From assembly GCA_017621705.1 (NCBI GenBank), contig JAGASR010000023.1, forward strand, positions 1-52,377: a DNA stretch of 52,377 nt, given 5' to 3'. A model generated the notes under the pieces. The model had not been told where the DNA came from and did not search any database. It saw nothing but the letters and a program-made list of their open reading frames with translations. The translations under genes were made by a program, and so were the position numbers. The first letter of the stretch is position 1; each line of letters starts with the position of its first letter. Source of the stretch: Clostridia bacterium (GTDB taxonomy: Bacteria > Bacillota > Clostridia > Oscillospirales > UBA644). This document shows positions 34,965-43,134 of this stretch, one piece after another.

Positions 34965-36386
34965 TTATTCGTGGAAGTATTCAGCGTACTGAACCATGGT
35001 TTCGTATGCGGGAAGAACGTATTTTTCCATGTTGGTGTAATGCTTTTCCTCGTATGACTGGAGACCTTTTACGATACCCTGGCTGGGGAACTGGTCAAAC
35101 ATCGTACTGAAATCATGATAATGATCATGGTAGTAAATATGGTCGCCGGAAGTGAGCTGAAGAAGAAATTCTGCATCACGGGTATCTCTGAAGTAGTTTT
35201 TATAGAGATAGTCGATGATATCTTCTTTGGTTTCATAACCTTCAAACGGTTCGTAGATCTTATCAAGAACAAGTGCGGAGATCTCGGGGTCTTTTGCTGT
35301 TATAGGAATACACATTGTGAATACTGCGGAAGAGTACGAAGTGGTGTAATCATCGGGCCCTGCTGCATTCGGTCCGTAAGGTACGGGAAGAATACCGAAG
35401 TTGTCCATTGTGTATGCAACAGAGTCTGTTGTGGAAATGATCTTCCAAACGGAGGTTGTGTGCATTACAGAGTTTCCTGCGATGAAGTCTTCTGTATTTA
35501 CTCCTTCGCTGAGAACATTTGCCGCAGTCGGACCGTAGAACCAATCCCATGCCTGATTATATGCGTCAATAGCAGGCTGTTCAAAGTAGCCTACGGTGAA
35601 AGATCCGTTTTCGTTGATAATTATGGGATCAACGCCGTTGGACATTGCAAGTTCTCTGCTGAAGCCACCGAAACCGGAAGAGAGTGCGTAAACATATTCA
35701 TTGGAAATACCGCTGGTGTGAGCGTAGGTGTTAAGACAATCTGTGAATGTTTCCCAGTTCCATGTTCCGTTTTCCAAATAGTCTCTCGGGTCGGTCGCAA
35801 GGAGATTTGTAACGTAATCTTCGTTGACTACGATAATGTTACCTACAGAGATTGCTTCTCTCATAGGATGTGCCGCAGGAAGAACACCGTAGATAGCGCC
35901 ATTAAACATGGTAGACATACGTATGTTCTTATTGCCCCATTTGGATTCATCGAAAACGTCCATGTTTTCGAGAGTCGTAAGGTCAACGAATGCATTAGCC
36001 TTCATGTAGTTTACGAGGAAGTACGATTCTTCGCTGATGAAGTCGAAAATGTAACTGCCTGCAACAGCGCTCTGAAACGCAACTTCGCCGGCTCTGCCGA
36101 CGTAATCGAATTCGATCTTGCAGTTGTATTTATCCTGAACATCACGAAGTCTCTGCGCTGCGAGGTCACCGAGCTCGGTGTTGTTCGTGTAGCTGAGGGT
36201 AGAGTCGGCACCTTCAAAAAAGTAGTCCTGAACCATACCCATAATGAGAGTTTTGCCGCCGAGGTCTATGCTGTCTTCGGATATTGAAGAATCATATTCC
36301 GGAACGATCTCAGGTTCAGCGGATGCGCATGATACAAGCGAAAATGCAAATATCAGGCAAAGAAAGAGTGAGATGATTTTTTTCAT
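34965..36386 (-). CDS. Solute-binding-protein-like lipoprotein, paralogue 1
   Basis: This 473-residue protein has a lipoprotein signal (lipobox SLVSC, Cys near 20) and the alpha/beta fold pattern of ABC family-1 sugar-binding proteins: YDSSISEDSIDLGGKTL, then LGDLAAQRLRDVQDKYNC, and NGTWNWETFTDCLN, which matches the W-W-TF motif common in carbohydrate-binding SBPs. It should be lipid-anchored outside the cell. It is the most downstream of four tandem paralogues and has its own promoter and terminator. No permease or ATPase gene is nearby, so the transport partner, if any, is encoded elsewhere; a sensing or scavenging role is also possible. A 64-base block (36023-36086) is identical to paralogue 3. 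Confidence 0.82.
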   Translation of the reverse strand: MKKIISLFLCLIFAFSLVSCASAEPEIVPEYDSSISEDSIDLGGKTLIMGMVQDYFFEGADSTLSYTNNTELGDLAAQRLRDVQDKYNCKIEFDYVGRAGEVAFQSAVAGSYIFDFISEESYFLVNYMKANAFVDLTTLENMDVFDESKWGNKNIRMSTMFNGAIYGVLPAAHPMREAISVGNIIVVNEDYVTNLLATDPRDYLENGTWNWETFTDCLNTYAHTSGISNEYVYALSSGFGGFSRELAMSNGVDPIIINENGSFTVGYFEQPAIDAYNQAWDWFYGPTAANVLSEGVNTEDFIAGNSVMHTTSVWKIISTTDSVAYTMDNFGILPVPYGPNAAGPDDYTTSYSSAVFTMCIPITAKDPEISALVLDKIYEPFEGYETKEDIIDYLYKNYFRDTRDAEFLLQLTSGDHIYYHDHYHDFSTMFDQFPSQGIVKGLQSYEEKHYTNMEKYVLPAYETMVQYAEYFHE

Positions 36387-36416
36387 GTTTAACTCCTTAA
36401 ATATTAAGTTTTACTA

Positions 36417-36445
36417 ATTATAATCTATTTAGATATAGAAATCAA
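36417..36445 (-). promoter_or_regulatory. Sigma-A promoter for paralogue 1
   Basis: Minus-strand TTGATT (36440-36445), 17-bp spacer and TATAAT (36417-36422), followed by AAGGAG before the ATG at 36386. Confidence 0.82.
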
Positions 36446-36478
36446 TAGTTTTCAAAAAAAATTAACATAAATTGACAC

Positions 36479-36510
36479 AATAAAGGTCTGCCATTTTTAG
36501 ACAGACCTTT
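36479..36510 (-). terminator. Intrinsic terminator after paralogue 2
   Basis: A 9-bp stem (36482-36490 with 36502-36510) with an 11-base loop, followed on the minus strand by a short T-rich run. It lies 9 bp beyond the stop. Confidence 0.75.
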
Positions 36511-36519
36511 AAGAATTAA

Positions 36520-37932
36520 TTAATCATGGAAATATTCATCATACTCTTGGAGGGTACTAAAAGCGGGAACAAGATATTTTTTTGCATTTGTTATCATTTG
36601 TTCTCTTGCAGCTTCAACTGCTCTGGTGATGCCGGAATCCTTTAATTTTCCTATACCTGCTATTCCGTGGTTGCTGTCGTGATAATATGCATGCTCGTTT
36701 TTACTCATTTCAAGGAAGAATTTAGAATCGCGTTCATCTCTGAAGTAGTTCTTTGAAAGATAATCGAGTATACTTTCTTCTGTTTCGTAGCCTTCAAACG
36801 GAGAGTATATTTTATCTATAACAAAAGCAGAGACCTCAGGGTCCTTTGCGGTTGAGGGAATACAGATCGTAAAGTCTGCTGCGGAATATCCGATTTTATA
36901 ATCGTTCGGATTGTCAGCATTGGGACCGCAGGGGTACGGAAGAATACCGAAGTTCTCCATTGTATATGCGATAGAACCTGTCGTTGAAAGGATCTGCCAT
37001 GCAGATAAAGTTGTCATTACAGATTTGCCGGCTATAAAGTTCTCGATACCGGTTTCTTCTGTAACATTTGACGCTGTAGCCCCGAAATACCATTCCCAAG
37101 CCTGATTATAAGCATCGATAGCCGCAGGCGTGAAATAACCGAGCTCTACTTTGTCGTCTTCAATTGTAATATATTCGTTGCCGTTACACATTGCAAGGCC
37201 GCATGCAAAACTACCGAATTCGGCAGAAAGTGCGTAAACATATTCGTTTGAAATACCGCTTGTGTGAGCATAAGTTTCGAGACAGTTTGTGAAGGTTTCC
37301 CAGTTCCATTCTCCGTTTTCAAAATAGTCTCTGGGGTCCGTGGCGAGAATGTTGGAAATATAATCTTCATTTACAAACAAAATACCGTCCATAGAGTTTG
37401 AAACTCTCAAGGGATGTGCGGCGGGAAGAACACCGTATATCTCTCCATCGAACATCGTTGAAACAAGCATATTTCGATCGCCCCATTTGGACTCATCGAA
37501 AACATCTATGTTATCAAGTGTTTTGAGATCCACAAAAGCACCTGCGCCTATGTAGTTTACAAGGAAGTATGATTCTTCCTGAATGTAGTCGAAAATATAC
37601 GTACCTGCAACTGCGCTGTTGAATGCAAGCTGTCCCGCTCTCGGAACATAATCAAATTCGATATTACAGTTGTATTTTTCTTCAACATCTTTAAGACGCT
37701 GCGCCGCAAGATCTCCAAATTCTGTGTTTGTAATATATGTAAGAACAGAATCGGCGCCTTCAAAAAAGTAGTCCTGAACCATACCCATGATAAGAGTTTT
37801 GCCGCCGAGATCGATATCATCCTCGGATACGGAGGCGTCGTATTCCGGAACGATCTCAGGCGCTGAAGATGCGCATGATACGAGCGAAAAAACAAGTATA
37901 ATGCAAAGGAAAAGTGAAGTCACTTTTTTCAT
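36520..37932 (-). CDS. Solute-binding-protein-like lipoprotein, paralogue 2
   Basis: This 470-residue lipoprotein has the same layout as its neighbours: signal with lipobox SLVSC, YDASVSEDDIDLGGKTL, LGDLAAQRLKDVEEKYNC-like block, AHPLRVSNSMDG, and GEWNWETFTNCLETYAHTSGISNEYVYAL. The central region (CGLAMCNGNEYITIEDDKVELGYFTPAA) differs most from the others, and the C-terminal end (SNHGIAGIGKLKDSGITRAVE) has lost the HDHYHDFSTMFDQF motif of paralogues 1 and 3, so ligand range may differ. Own promoter and terminator. Function by family: extracellular capture of a carbohydrate-like solute; the ligand is unknown. Confidence 0.82.
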   Translation of the reverse strand: MKKVTSLFLCIILVFSLVSCASSAPEIVPEYDASVSEDDIDLGGKTLIMGMVQDYFFEGADSVLTYITNTEFGDLAAQRLKDVEEKYNCNIEFDYVPRAGQLAFNSAVAGTYIFDYIQEESYFLVNYIGAGAFVDLKTLDNIDVFDESKWGDRNMLVSTMFDGEIYGVLPAAHPLRVSNSMDGILFVNEDYISNILATDPRDYFENGEWNWETFTNCLETYAHTSGISNEYVYALSAEFGSFACGLAMCNGNEYITIEDDKVELGYFTPAAIDAYNQAWEWYFGATASNVTEETGIENFIAGKSVMTTLSAWQILSTTGSIAYTMENFGILPYPCGPNADNPNDYKIGYSAADFTICIPSTAKDPEVSAFVIDKIYSPFEGYETEESILDYLSKNYFRDERDSKFFLEMSKNEHAYYHDSNHGIAGIGKLKDSGITRAVEAAREQMITNAKKYLVPAFSTLQEYDEYFHD

Positions 37933-37963
37933 GATTTAACTCCTTTGTTATGATTATATATTG

Positions 37964-37992
37964 ATATTATCATAAATTAATTTAAAAGTCAA
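37964..37992 (-). promoter_or_regulatory. Sigma-A promoter for paralogue 2
   Basis: Minus-strand TTGACT (37987-37992), 17-bp spacer and TAATAT (37964-37969), upstream of AAAGGAG and the ATG at 37932. Confidence 0.78.
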
Positions 37993-38013
37993 TAGGTTTT
38001 ATGCAACGATATT

Positions 38014-38044
38014 CAAAAAAAACCCGGTCTTTTAAAAGACCGGG
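38014..38044 (-). terminator. Intrinsic terminator after paralogue 3
   Basis: A perfect 22-base palindrome (38023-38044) with an 11-base half (CCCGGTCTTTT), followed on the minus strand by seven T. It lies 15 bp beyond the stop. Confidence 0.9.
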
Positions 38045-38058
38045 CTTCGGGTGATTTT

Positions 38059-39480
38059 TTATTCGTGGAAGTATTCAGCGTACTGAACCATTGTTTCGTA
38101 TGCGGGAAGAACGTATTTTTCCATGTTGGTGTAATGCTTTTCTTCGTAAGCTTCGAGAGATTTAACAACGCCATTGCCCATGAACTGGTCAAACATCGTA
38201 CTGAAATCATGCATATGGTCATGGTAATAGATATGGTCGCCGGATTCCATTTCAATAATGAGTTCTGCGTCACGTCTGTCTCTGAAATAGTTTTTGTAAA
38301 GATAGTCTATGATATCGTCTTTGGTTTCGTAACCTTCAAACGGAGCATATATCTTGTCAAGTGCGAGAGCAGAGATCTCGGGATCCTGTGCGGTTATGGG
38401 AATACACATAGAGAAGTCTGCAGAAGTGTAGGAAGTTCTGTAATCATCGGGGCTTTCCGCATTCGGTCCGTAGGGAACGGGAACGATACCGAAGTTTTCC
38501 ATCTGGTATGCAATGGAGGTTGTGGTAGAGAAGAGCTGATATGCGGAAATGGACTGCATTACGGATTTACCTGCGATGAAGGTATCTACGTTGCCGCCTT
38601 CGCTGAGGACACTTGACGCAGTAGCACCGTTGAACCATTCATAAGCCTGGTTATATGCGTCGATTGCGGGCTGTTCAAAATAGCCTACGGTAAAGTTGCC
38701 GTTTTCGTGGAGAATTATCGGATCAACGCCGTTGGACATTGCGAGGTCTCTTGAAAAACCGCCTAAACCGGAAGAGAATGCGTAAACATATTCATTGGAA
38801 ATACCGCTGGTATGCGCATATGTGTTAAGACAGTTGGTAAAGGTTTCCCAGTTCCATTCGCCGTTTTCGAAATAATCTCTCGGGTCGGTCGCAAGAAGGG
38901 AAGCGATATAGTCTTCATTGACAACGATGAAGTTTTCAATGGAGTTGGAAGTTCTTAACGGATGAGCCGCGGGAAGAAGACCGTAGATAGCACCGTCAAA
39001 CATGGTGGACATACGCATATGCTTGTTGCCCCATTTGGATTCGTCGAAAACGTCGATGTTTTCAAGAGTGGTAAGGTCAACAAAAGCGTTTGCTTTCATG
39101 TAGTTTACGAGGAAGAACGATTCTTCGCTGATGAAGTCGAAAATGTAACTGCCTGCAACAGCGCTCTGAAACGCAACTTCTCCGGATCTGCCTACATATT
39201 CGAATTCGATTTCGCAGTTGTATTTGCTTTCAACATCGCGAAGTCTCTGTGCCGCAAGGTCACCGAGGTCGGTGTTGTTGGTGTAGCTGAGGGTCGAGTC
39301 CGCGCCTTCGAAGAAGTAGTCCTGAACCATACCCATAATAAGGGTTCTGCCGCCGAGGTCTACATCGTCTTCAGCGAAGCTGGAATCGTATTCGGGAACG
39401 ATCTCAGGTTCTTCGGATGCGCATGAAACGAGCGAAAATGCGAGTATCATGCAAAGAAAAAGTGAAATGATTTTTTTCAT
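38059..39480 (-). CDS. Solute-binding-protein-like lipoprotein, paralogue 3
   Basis: This 473-residue lipoprotein is the closest relative of paralogue 1: same length, same ends (EKHYTNMEKYVLPAYETMVQYAEYFHE region) and a 64-base identical DNA block (39117-39180). Lipobox SLVSC, then YDSSFAEDDVDLGGRTL, LGDLAAQRLRDVESKYNC, NGEWNWETFTNCLNTYAHT. The ligand-facing middle (ESPDDYRTSYTSADFSMCIP) differs. No transport partner adjacent. Own promoter and terminator. Recent duplication or gene conversion with paralogue 1 is likely. Confidence 0.82.
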   Translation of the reverse strand: MKKIISLFLCMILAFSLVSCASEEPEIVPEYDSSFAEDDVDLGGRTLIMGMVQDYFFEGADSTLSYTNNTDLGDLAAQRLRDVESKYNCEIEFEYVGRSGEVAFQSAVAGSYIFDFISEESFFLVNYMKANAFVDLTTLENIDVFDESKWGNKHMRMSTMFDGAIYGLLPAAHPLRTSNSIENFIVVNEDYIASLLATDPRDYFENGEWNWETFTNCLNTYAHTSGISNEYVYAFSSGLGGFSRDLAMSNGVDPIILHENGNFTVGYFEQPAIDAYNQAYEWFNGATASSVLSEGGNVDTFIAGKSVMQSISAYQLFSTTTSIAYQMENFGIVPVPYGPNAESPDDYRTSYTSADFSMCIPITAQDPEISALALDKIYAPFEGYETKDDIIDYLYKNYFRDRRDAELIIEMESGDHIYYHDHMHDFSTMFDQFMGNGVVKSLEAYEEKHYTNMEKYVLPAYETMVQYAEYFHE

Positions 39481-39509
39481 AGTAAACTCCTTAGTTTTTT
39501 GTTCCTTAA

Positions 39510-39538
39510 ATTATACATCAATTCGATAAAAAAATCAA
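39510..39538 (-). promoter_or_regulatory. Sigma-A promoter for paralogue 3
   Basis: Minus-strand TTGATT (39533-39538), 17-bp spacer and TATAAT (39510-39515), about 30 bp before the ATG at 39480. Confidence 0.8.
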
Positions 39539-39567
39539 TACATTTCATTGAAAAGTCAATATTTGCA

Positions 39568-39600
39568 TAAAAAGACCTATCTTTTTACGGATAGGCCTTT
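39568..39600 (-). terminator. Intrinsic terminator after paralogue 4
   Basis: An 11-bp stem with one wobble (39571-39581 with 39590-39600), loop of 8 bases, followed on the minus strand by TTTT-rich sequence. It lies 20 bp beyond the stop. Confidence 0.85.
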
Positions 39601-39620
39601 AAATATGGGATTATATTATT

Positions 39621-41051
39621 TTATTTGTGGAAAAGTTCTTCGTACTGGAGCATGGTTTTATACATCGGGAAAATATCGTTTTCCATTTCTTTAAAAAGTA
39701 CTTCTTCGTTAGCTTCAACCCCTGAAGCGACGCCCGTGTTGGGTATTTGATCTTGGAAATTACTGTGTCTGCTCGGATGGAACCAGACATGGTCATCCTC
39801 GATCATTTCGATAAAGAAGACGGAGTCTCTTCTGTCATGGAAATAGTTTTTGGTAAGATAATCAATCATATCTTCTTTTGTTTCATATCCTTCAAAAGGA
39901 GCATATATCTTATCAATAATAAATGCTGAAATTTCCGCATCTTTCGCTGTGATAGGAATACATGTAGAGAAAAGGGCGGAGCTGGTTGTTATCTTATAAT
40001 CGTCCGGACCGGAGGCATTCGGACCGACCGGGACGGGAACTAAACCGTAATTGTCCAATCTATAAGCTATGGAATCGGAATTCGCCAAAAGTCTCCATAC
40101 GTTTGTAAGCATCATTGCGGAATTTCCCGAAATAAATCCGGAAACAAGGCTCGCTTCACCGCCTGTGGATAAAACATTGTCTGCCGTTGATCCGTATAAC
40201 CAGTCATAGGCCTGATTATATGCATCGATTGCGAGCTGGGAAACATATCCGATTTCTTTGACATTACCTGAGTCATCCAATGTTACATAATCAACACCGT
40301 TTGACATTGCAAGACCTCTCGCAATACCACCGTAACCGTTGCAAGAAAAAGAATATACATATTCATTTGATATTCCGCTTGTATGCGCATATGCATTCAA
40401 GCAGTTTGTAAATGTCTCCCAATTCCATGTTCCGTTTTCAAAGTAATCACGGGGATCGGTAGTTATTAAAGAAGCAATTATATCTTCGTTGACAACTATC
40501 ATTCCACCCATTGAATTCTGAACTCTGCTGGGATGAGCCGCGGGAAGAACAGCATAAATCGCACCGTTATACATTGACTGCATTCTTATGTTTCTGTTTC
40601 CCCATTTGGTTTCATCAAAAACATCAATATTTTCCAACGTTGTAAGATCAACGAAGGCATTTGCTCTCATAAAGTTTTCAAGAAAGTACGATTCTTCGTT
40701 TATAAAGTCATATACATATGTTCCTGCAATCGCACTGTTAAACGCAAGTTCACCCGATCTTGCAACATAGTCAAATATAATCTCACAGTTATATTTTTCT
40801 TCAACGTCTTTGAGCCTCTGCGCAGCAAGGTCACCGAGGTCGGTATCGTTAATGTAGGTAAGGGTTGAGTTGTCGCTTTCGTAATATGACATTATTGCCA
40901 TACCCATTTTGAGCTGCTGACCGTTAAGGTCCAGGCTGTCCTCTGAAACGCTTGCATCATATTCCGGAACGATTTCCGGTTCGGATGCAGTGCAGGAAAT
41001 GAGAGAAAAAACAAGTAATATGCAAATAATCGCAGCAGAAAATCTTCTCAT
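39621..41051 (-). CDS. Solute-binding-protein-like lipoprotein, paralogue 4
   Basis: This 476-residue lipoprotein is the most upstream and most divergent of the four. Lipobox SLISC, YDASVSEDSLDLNGQQL and then MGMAIMSYYESDNSTLTYI, where the others have MGMVQDYFFEGADS. LGDLAAQRLKDVEEKYNC and NGTWNWETFTNCLNAYAHT are kept. Its tail (WFHPSRHSNFQDQIPNTGVASGVE) is unlike the others. Own promoter and terminator. As for the others, family suggests an extracellular carbohydrate-like ligand; no permease is next to it. Confidence 0.82.
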   Translation of the reverse strand: MRRFSAAIICILLVFSLISCTASEPEIVPEYDASVSEDSLDLNGQQLKMGMAIMSYYESDNSTLTYINDTDLGDLAAQRLKDVEEKYNCEIIFDYVARSGELAFNSAIAGTYVYDFINEESYFLENFMRANAFVDLTTLENIDVFDETKWGNRNIRMQSMYNGAIYAVLPAAHPSRVQNSMGGMIVVNEDIIASLITTDPRDYFENGTWNWETFTNCLNAYAHTSGISNEYVYSFSCNGYGGIARGLAMSNGVDYVTLDDSGNVKEIGYVSQLAIDAYNQAYDWLYGSTADNVLSTGGEASLVSGFISGNSAMMLTNVWRLLANSDSIAYRLDNYGLVPVPVGPNASGPDDYKITTSSALFSTCIPITAKDAEISAFIIDKIYAPFEGYETKEDMIDYLTKNYFHDRRDSVFFIEMIEDDHVWFHPSRHSNFQDQIPNTGVASGVEANEEVLFKEMENDIFPMYKTMLQYEELFHK

Positions 41052-41072
41052 GATATTTCTCCTTTTTGTTTC

Positions 41073-41101
41073 ATTATACGATATATTTTGCTTAAAGTCA
41101 A
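41073..41101 (-). promoter_or_regulatory. Sigma-A promoter for paralogue 4
   Basis: Minus-strand TTGACT (41096-41101), 17-bp spacer and TATAAT (41073-41078), upstream of AAAGGAG and the ATG at 41051. Confidence 0.83.
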
Positions 41102-41124
41102 TAGTTTGCAGCCAAAAAATGCAT

Positions 41125-41154
41125 AAACGGCATATCTGTGAAGATATACCGTTT
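41125..41154 (-). terminator. Probable terminator after VanZ-like gene
   Basis: Stem of 6 + 6 bp with one mismatch (41125-41137 with 41142-41154) directly after the VanZ-like stop on the minus strand. The following T-run is short, so the terminator is weaker than its neighbours. Confidence 0.6.
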
Positions 41155-41159
41155 TCTCT

Positions 41160-41633
41160 TTAATAATTTTTCTGTTTTTTCTTGTTAATTGCCATGATTA
41201 TCGCATATATAACGACCGCAATCAGTATTCCGCTCATTCCGCCCGAAAAATCTATTACGATATCCGAAACAAGGCTCGTTCTTCCCGTAAAGGACTGAAC
41301 GTATTCATCGGCTACCGCCGCCGCAAGAGTCAAGAACATCGGCATAAATATCCATGGGGTGAAGATCTTTTTACCTATAAGGAACGATATTGCGGTGAGA
41401 CTTGCGCCGAATACGAAAAATTCCATGAAGTGCGCAGTCTTTCGGACTATGTATTGTATTTCGTATGTTGCCATTCTACCGTCGGGATCTATTATCGGAC
41501 GGATAAGTTCGACGATCACTCCGCTTTTCTGGTTGGAGTCTTCACCCGAAAGCATTGAATTTGAAAATATAAAGATCGCAGTCGATGCCAGAATGAGAAA
41601 GATCGCCGTTATATAAATTATTTTTTTTGTCAT
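41160..41633 (-). CDS. VanZ-like family membrane protein
   Basis: This 157-residue protein has four predicted membrane helices (about 5-22, 67-88, 93-113, 125-150). The VanZ-like core KTAHFMEFFVFGASL and DEYVQSFTGRTSLVSDIVIDFSG is intact. VanZ-like proteins are found near glycopeptide resistance genes but are widespread in Firmicutes, where the function is mostly unknown. It has its own promoter and is not next to van genes, so no resistance role is claimed. Confidence 0.88.
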   Translation of the reverse strand: MTKKIIYITAIFLILASTAIFIFSNSMLSGEDSNQKSGVIVELIRPIIDPDGRMATYEIQYIVRKTAHFMEFFVFGASLTAISFLIGKKIFTPWIFMPMFLTLAAAVADEYVQSFTGRTSLVSDIVIDFSGGMSGILIAVVIYAIIMAINKKKQKNY

Positions 41634-41682
41634 TTAATGCAGCCTTTCAGAAGTGCACGGAAAATAAAGCATTTATCTTAAT

Positions 41683-41712
41683 ATTATACCATATAATATA
41701 TGGCGAAGTCAA
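41683..41712 (-). promoter_or_regulatory. Sigma-A promoter for VanZ-like gene
   Basis: Minus-strand TTGACT (41707-41712), 18-bp spacer and TATAAT (41683-41688). The spacer contains an inverted ATAT-type repeat. Confidence 0.75.
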
Positions 41713-41786
41713 TCGGTATAATGTTAGTATTTTTATTTTTTAATTGCGACATAATTGTAAAAATTATAATCTGTGCCTTGCAGATA

Positions 41787-41815
41787 TTGAAAAAAACATT
41801 TTTATGTGTTATTAT
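41787..41815 (+). promoter_or_regulatory. Promoter of the coiled-coil/deacetylase/proBA operon
   Basis: TTGAAA (41787-41792), 17-bp spacer and TATTAT (41810-41815), about 55 bp before the first ATG. The rest of the 41634-41869 gap is AT-rich and holds only this and the divergent VanZ promoter. Confidence 0.65.
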
Positions 41816-41869
41816 AGTAAATAACCACAACACAGCGCATCTGCGCAATTCAACAAACAGGAGAATACC

Positions 41870-42184
41870 ATGAGAAAAAGAAGCTATATCAAAGCCTCTT
41901 CTCGCTCCTCTTCATACTACAGTGAAAGAGAACGTCGCGGCAACAAAGCCGTTTCGCTCGTTTTCGCTGTTATTGCATTGATCGCAATAGGCGTAGTTAT
42001 TTTTATGTTCCTTCGTTATCAGGATATAAGCGTCCTGCGCGAAGAAACCGCCGCAAAACTCGCAAGTATCAAAGCGGAGACCGAGAGTCTTAATGAGGAA
42101 CGTCAGACTAAGAAAACAGAACTCGAAAATCTCTCTTCCGAGCTCGAAAAACTGAGGATCGAATACGATTCTCTGTCGGAATAG
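41870..42184 (+). CDS. Small coiled-coil membrane protein
   Basis: A 104-residue protein with a basic, Ser-rich cytoplasmic start, one membrane helix (about 27-46) and a C-terminal extracellular coiled coil (about 55-104, KLASIKAETESLNEE and following heptads). The layout is like FtsB/DivIC-type septum initiators, but it lacks their conserved downstream block, so I do not assign a family. It is the first gene of a four-gene operon; the next gene, a polysaccharide deacetylase with a matching helix plus coiled coil, starts 13 bp after its stop, which suggests the two proteins may pair through their coils. AGGAG precedes the ATG. Confidence 0.7.
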   Translation: MRKRSYIKASSRSSSYYSERERRGNKAVSLVFAVIALIAIGVVIFMFLRYQDISVLREETAAKLASIKAETESLNEERQTKKTELENLSSELEKLRIEYDSLSE

Positions 42185-42197
42185 GGGAGGTGACGGT

Positions 42198-43118
42198 ATG
42201 AGATTTATCAGCTTGCTTGCAACTTTTGCCGCTGTTATCCTTTCCATCGTTCTCGGTTTTGCGACATATAACGATTCGAAAGATATCGACCGCTACGAAA
42301 AAGAGATTGAAATATATATGCAGCAACAGCAGTCTTATCAGGCGGAAATAGATATCGTTTCTCCGCAGATCGAAGAAGCGATCGCCGAAAAGACCGTTCT
42401 CGAACAAGATATCGCCGCAATCAAAAAGAGGATCATATATAAGACCCAGCCTACTGCATTCCTGACTTTTGACGACGGTACTTCCTACAACACCCTGAAG
42501 ATCCTTGATATCCTCAAGGCAAACAATATCAAAGCTACATTCTTCGTCGTCGGAACCCAGATCCTCAACGGCGGTTCCGCAAGTAAAGAGGCTATTCAGC
42601 GTATCGTTGACGAAGGCCATGTCCTCGCCATCCATGCGTACGAACATGAATACAGCAAGATCTATTCTTCCGCCGAAGCATATTTCGAAGATTTCAATAA
42701 GATCGCAGACCTTCTTTATGAAATGACGGGCTTCAAACCCAATATCGTCCGTCTTCCCAGCGGTACCGCATCCGCCCGTTCTTTCTGCGGAAAATACGCC
42801 GGAAGTACAGACGTATATTACGATATAATCAGCAAACTTTATGCTGACGGATATACCGTAATCGACTGGAACGTTGATACCGTTGACTACACCACATCCA
42901 CGGGTGTTGATAAAATCGTTGAAAACGCTGTCTCGGGCGCGAAAACACGTCTGAGCCGTGAATATAAAGCGGCAGTTATTCTTATGCACGATACTGCTGA
43001 TACCGTGTCTGCTCTTCAGAGAGTTATAGACGGTGTTGAAGATCTCGGAATGGGCTTTGAAGTCCTCGTCAAGGGCGGATATGTCACCCGTCAGATCGCA
43101 GAAACAGAAAAACCGTAA
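42198..43118 (+). CDS. Membrane-anchored polysaccharide deacetylase
   Basis: This 306-residue protein has an N-terminal membrane helix, a coiled coil (about 30-75, YMQQQQSYQAEIDIV) and a NodB-type deacetylase domain. Visible motifs: LTFDDGTSYNT (about 89-99, catalytic Asp and metal Asp), HAYEHEYS near 145 (the HxxxH metal ligands), RLPSGTASARSF, DWNVDTVDYT, and ILMHDTAD near the end. Family members remove acetyl groups from peptidoglycan or cell-surface glycans; the substrate here is inferred to be extracellular. GGGGAGGTGA precedes ATG. Second gene of the operon, 16 bp before proB. Confidence 0.88.
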   Translation: MRFISLLATFAAVILSIVLGFATYNDSKDIDRYEKEIEIYMQQQQSYQAEIDIVSPQIEEAIAEKTVLEQDIAAIKKRIIYKTQPTAFLTFDDGTSYNTLKILDILKANNIKATFFVVGTQILNGGSASKEAIQRIVDEGHVLAIHAYEHEYSKIYSSAEAYFEDFNKIADLLYEMTGFKPNIVRLPSGTASARSFCGKYAGSTDVYYDIISKLYADGYTVIDWNVDTVDYTTSTGVDKIVENAVSGAKTRLSREYKAAVILMHDTADTVSALQRVIDGVEDLGMGFEVLVKGGYVTRQIAETEKP

Positions 43119-43134
43119 ACAAGGGGAAAATAAC

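Noticed and set aside
35115..36287. 390-codon plus-strand frame opposite solute-binding paralogue 1
   Set aside because: Antisense shadow; the real lipoprotein has signal, family motifs, promoter and terminator on the other strand.
41160..41633. Glycopeptide resistance role for the VanZ-like gene
   Set aside because: No other van genes are nearby, and VanZ-like proteins are widespread without resistance.
41870..42184. Calling this small protein FtsB/DivIC
   Set aside because: Helix plus coiled coil is common and the conserved block after the coil is missing; position is in a deacetylase operon.
43033..43134. Longer proB starting inside the deacetylase gene
   Set aside because: Family alignment starts at the GTG of KIVIKVGSS, which has AAGGGG at normal distance.
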